DNA of 6,997 nucleotides from the NCBI GenBank assembly GCA_025922995.1, contig JAICGT010000063.1, positions 1 to 6,997 of the forward strand, read 5' to 3'. Shown here piece after piece: positions 6,196 to 6,997 of the stretch. Under the pieces are notes generated by a model, which ran no database searches, was not told where the DNA came from, and saw only the letters and a program-made list of their open reading frames with translations. Source of the stretch: Fimbriimonadales bacterium (GTDB lineage: Bacteria > Armatimonadota > Fimbriimonadia > Fimbriimonadales > ATM1). How positions within the stretch are numbered: the stretch's first letter is position 1; each line of letters begins with the position of its first letter. The position numbers were made by a program, and so were the translations under genes.

Positions 6196-6997
6196 CTATC
6201 GGCCGGAAAGGAACTTAACCCGATCGACGTAGCTGCCCCGAGCCGAGTAAGAGATCGGCGAACCTGTAACGGTCACCAGTTGGGTTCCCGGGTAATAAGT
6301 GGTAAGAATCTTGTCGTACTTTTGACCTGCCCGCGCCCGCCCCACTGCGCCGGCTTGGCACATGCCAACACCGTGACCCCAGCCTTTTCCCTCGATGCGA
6401 ATCCCCGTCGCAGTCTTCCTGATTTCGAAAAAAGTGCTCCTAACCACGTCAACGCCGAAAGCGTCGCGTATCAGCCGGGCGTTGAGGTCGATCGGTCCCT
6501 GCGCCGTCGTCAACTGTATGTTGATCGCGCGCCCGCTCGGGCCACGGTCGGCGACCGTGAGATTCTCAATTCTCCCGAAGTCCACGCCGCGCTCCTTAAA
6601 CTTGCTTTCGAGTGATTCCTGAGGAATGTCCAGGTACCACGCAAACCACTTAGAGTGGGCGCCGTAGGCGTTTCCCTTTTCGTCGACATCGACCACGGGT
6701 ATCAGGTAAGGCTGCCCGGCACCACCGAATGCCTCCCGTGCGTCCGCCGTTACACCGCCCGATACGGTGGCGTAGAGCGCCTCGATGGGGCGGCCGTTGT
6801 AGACCAGAACTTGGTTAGAAGTCTGGCGTATCGCCTCGTTGGTTGCCGAAGTCTCGACGTCCATCCCGCGATATACGTGACAACGTGTCGTGTCATCGAC
6901 GTCGTAACCGTACTGAGCGAAGGAACCGATTTTCGTGAGGGTGTAAGTTCGCGCGGCCACGGCCTGAGCCTTCAACGCCTCGAGAGGCGAAGTCGCC
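6196..6997 (-). CDS. SpoIID/LytB-domain protein, C-terminal part (cut by right window edge)
   Basis: At least 267 codons are visible; the reading frame stays open to the edge, so the true start lies outside. SpoIID-family proteins are cell-wall enzymes. B. subtilis SpoIID is a lytic transglycosylase acting on denuded peptidoglycan during engulfment, and LytB modifies an amidase. Visible landmarks, in order, are SPLEALKAQAVAARTYTL (which includes the region of the proposed catalytic Glu), YDVDDTTRCHVYRGM, the ETSATNEAIRQT block, VYNGRPIEALYATVSGG, and the C-terminal GKGWGHGVGMCQAGAVGRA with YYPGTQL. Together these are diagnostic for the family. Non-spore-formers also carry such genes, so the domain does not imply sporulation. 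A signal peptide and any repeats would be in the missing N-terminal part. Proline dehydrogenase follows 30 nt downstream, probably in the same transcript, without an obvious functional link. Confidence 0.88.
   Translation of the reverse strand, partial: ATSPLEALKAQAVAARTYTLTKIGSFAQYGYDVDDTTRCHVYRGMDVETSATNEAIRQTSNQVLVYNGRPIEALYATVSGGVTADAREAFGGAGQPYLIPVVDVDEKGNAYGAHSKWFAWYLDIPQESLESKFKERGVDFGRIENLTVADRGPSGRAINIQLTTAQGPIDLNARLIRDAFGVDVVRSTFFEIRKTATGIRIEGKGWGHGVGMCQAGAVGRARAGQKYDKILTTYYPGTQLVTVTGSPISYSARGSYVDRVKFLSGR

Overview
The window is gene-dense bacterial chromosome, with almost no non-coding DNA and moderately high GC. It holds seven protein genes, two of them cut by the window edges. 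I see no RNA genes, mobile elements, CRISPR arrays or prophage genes. I cannot name the organism from sequence alone. The gene set is a monofunctional ~311-aa proline dehydrogenase, a SpoIID-domain protein, and exported glucose/sorbosone-dehydrogenase-like propellers with a distinctive C-terminal module. From memory this resembles Armatimonadota of the Fimbriimonadia type, but that is inference.

Region 1 (1-1722) is a divergent pair. The 5' end of metG (methionyl-tRNA synthetase) reads left off the window edge. A leuD-galT transcription unit (isopropylmalate dehydratase small subunit, then galactose-1-phosphate uridylyltransferase) reads right, and its stop and start codons overlap by one base. 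The 47-bp gap between metG and leuD carries two face-to-face TACACT -10 boxes. The leuD box lies 7 nt before the ATG with no Shine-Dalgarno sequence, so the leuD mRNA is probably leaderless.

Region 2 (1723-5229) begins with an 85-bp intergenic stretch containing a -10-like box, a perfect 7-bp inverted repeat and a strong AAGGAG site. Two tandem paralogous exported proteins follow, of 568 and 569 aa. Each has a signal peptide, a soluble quinoprotein glucose dehydrogenase-type beta-propeller of about 390 residues, and the same ~140-residue C-terminal module ending in an R-x-SYR-x-TGPVL-x-FPW-x-TRID signature. Both keep the catalytic His/Asp pair and the calcium-loop type motif. Both replace the RxRD motif that holds two PQQ-contacting arginines in the classical enzymes. 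This tandem pair is the most interesting part of the window.

Region 3 (5230-6997) is on the minus strand. A SpoIID/LytB-domain protein, whose N-terminus lies beyond the right edge, is followed 30 nt later by proline dehydrogenase. The proline dehydrogenase stop codon directly abuts the stop codon of the second propeller gene with no bases between, so the two convergent transcripts must overlap or end inside each other's genes. Apart from the duplicated propellers, the genes share no obvious pathway. They look like core-metabolism genes around a small lineage-specific secreted-protein cassette.
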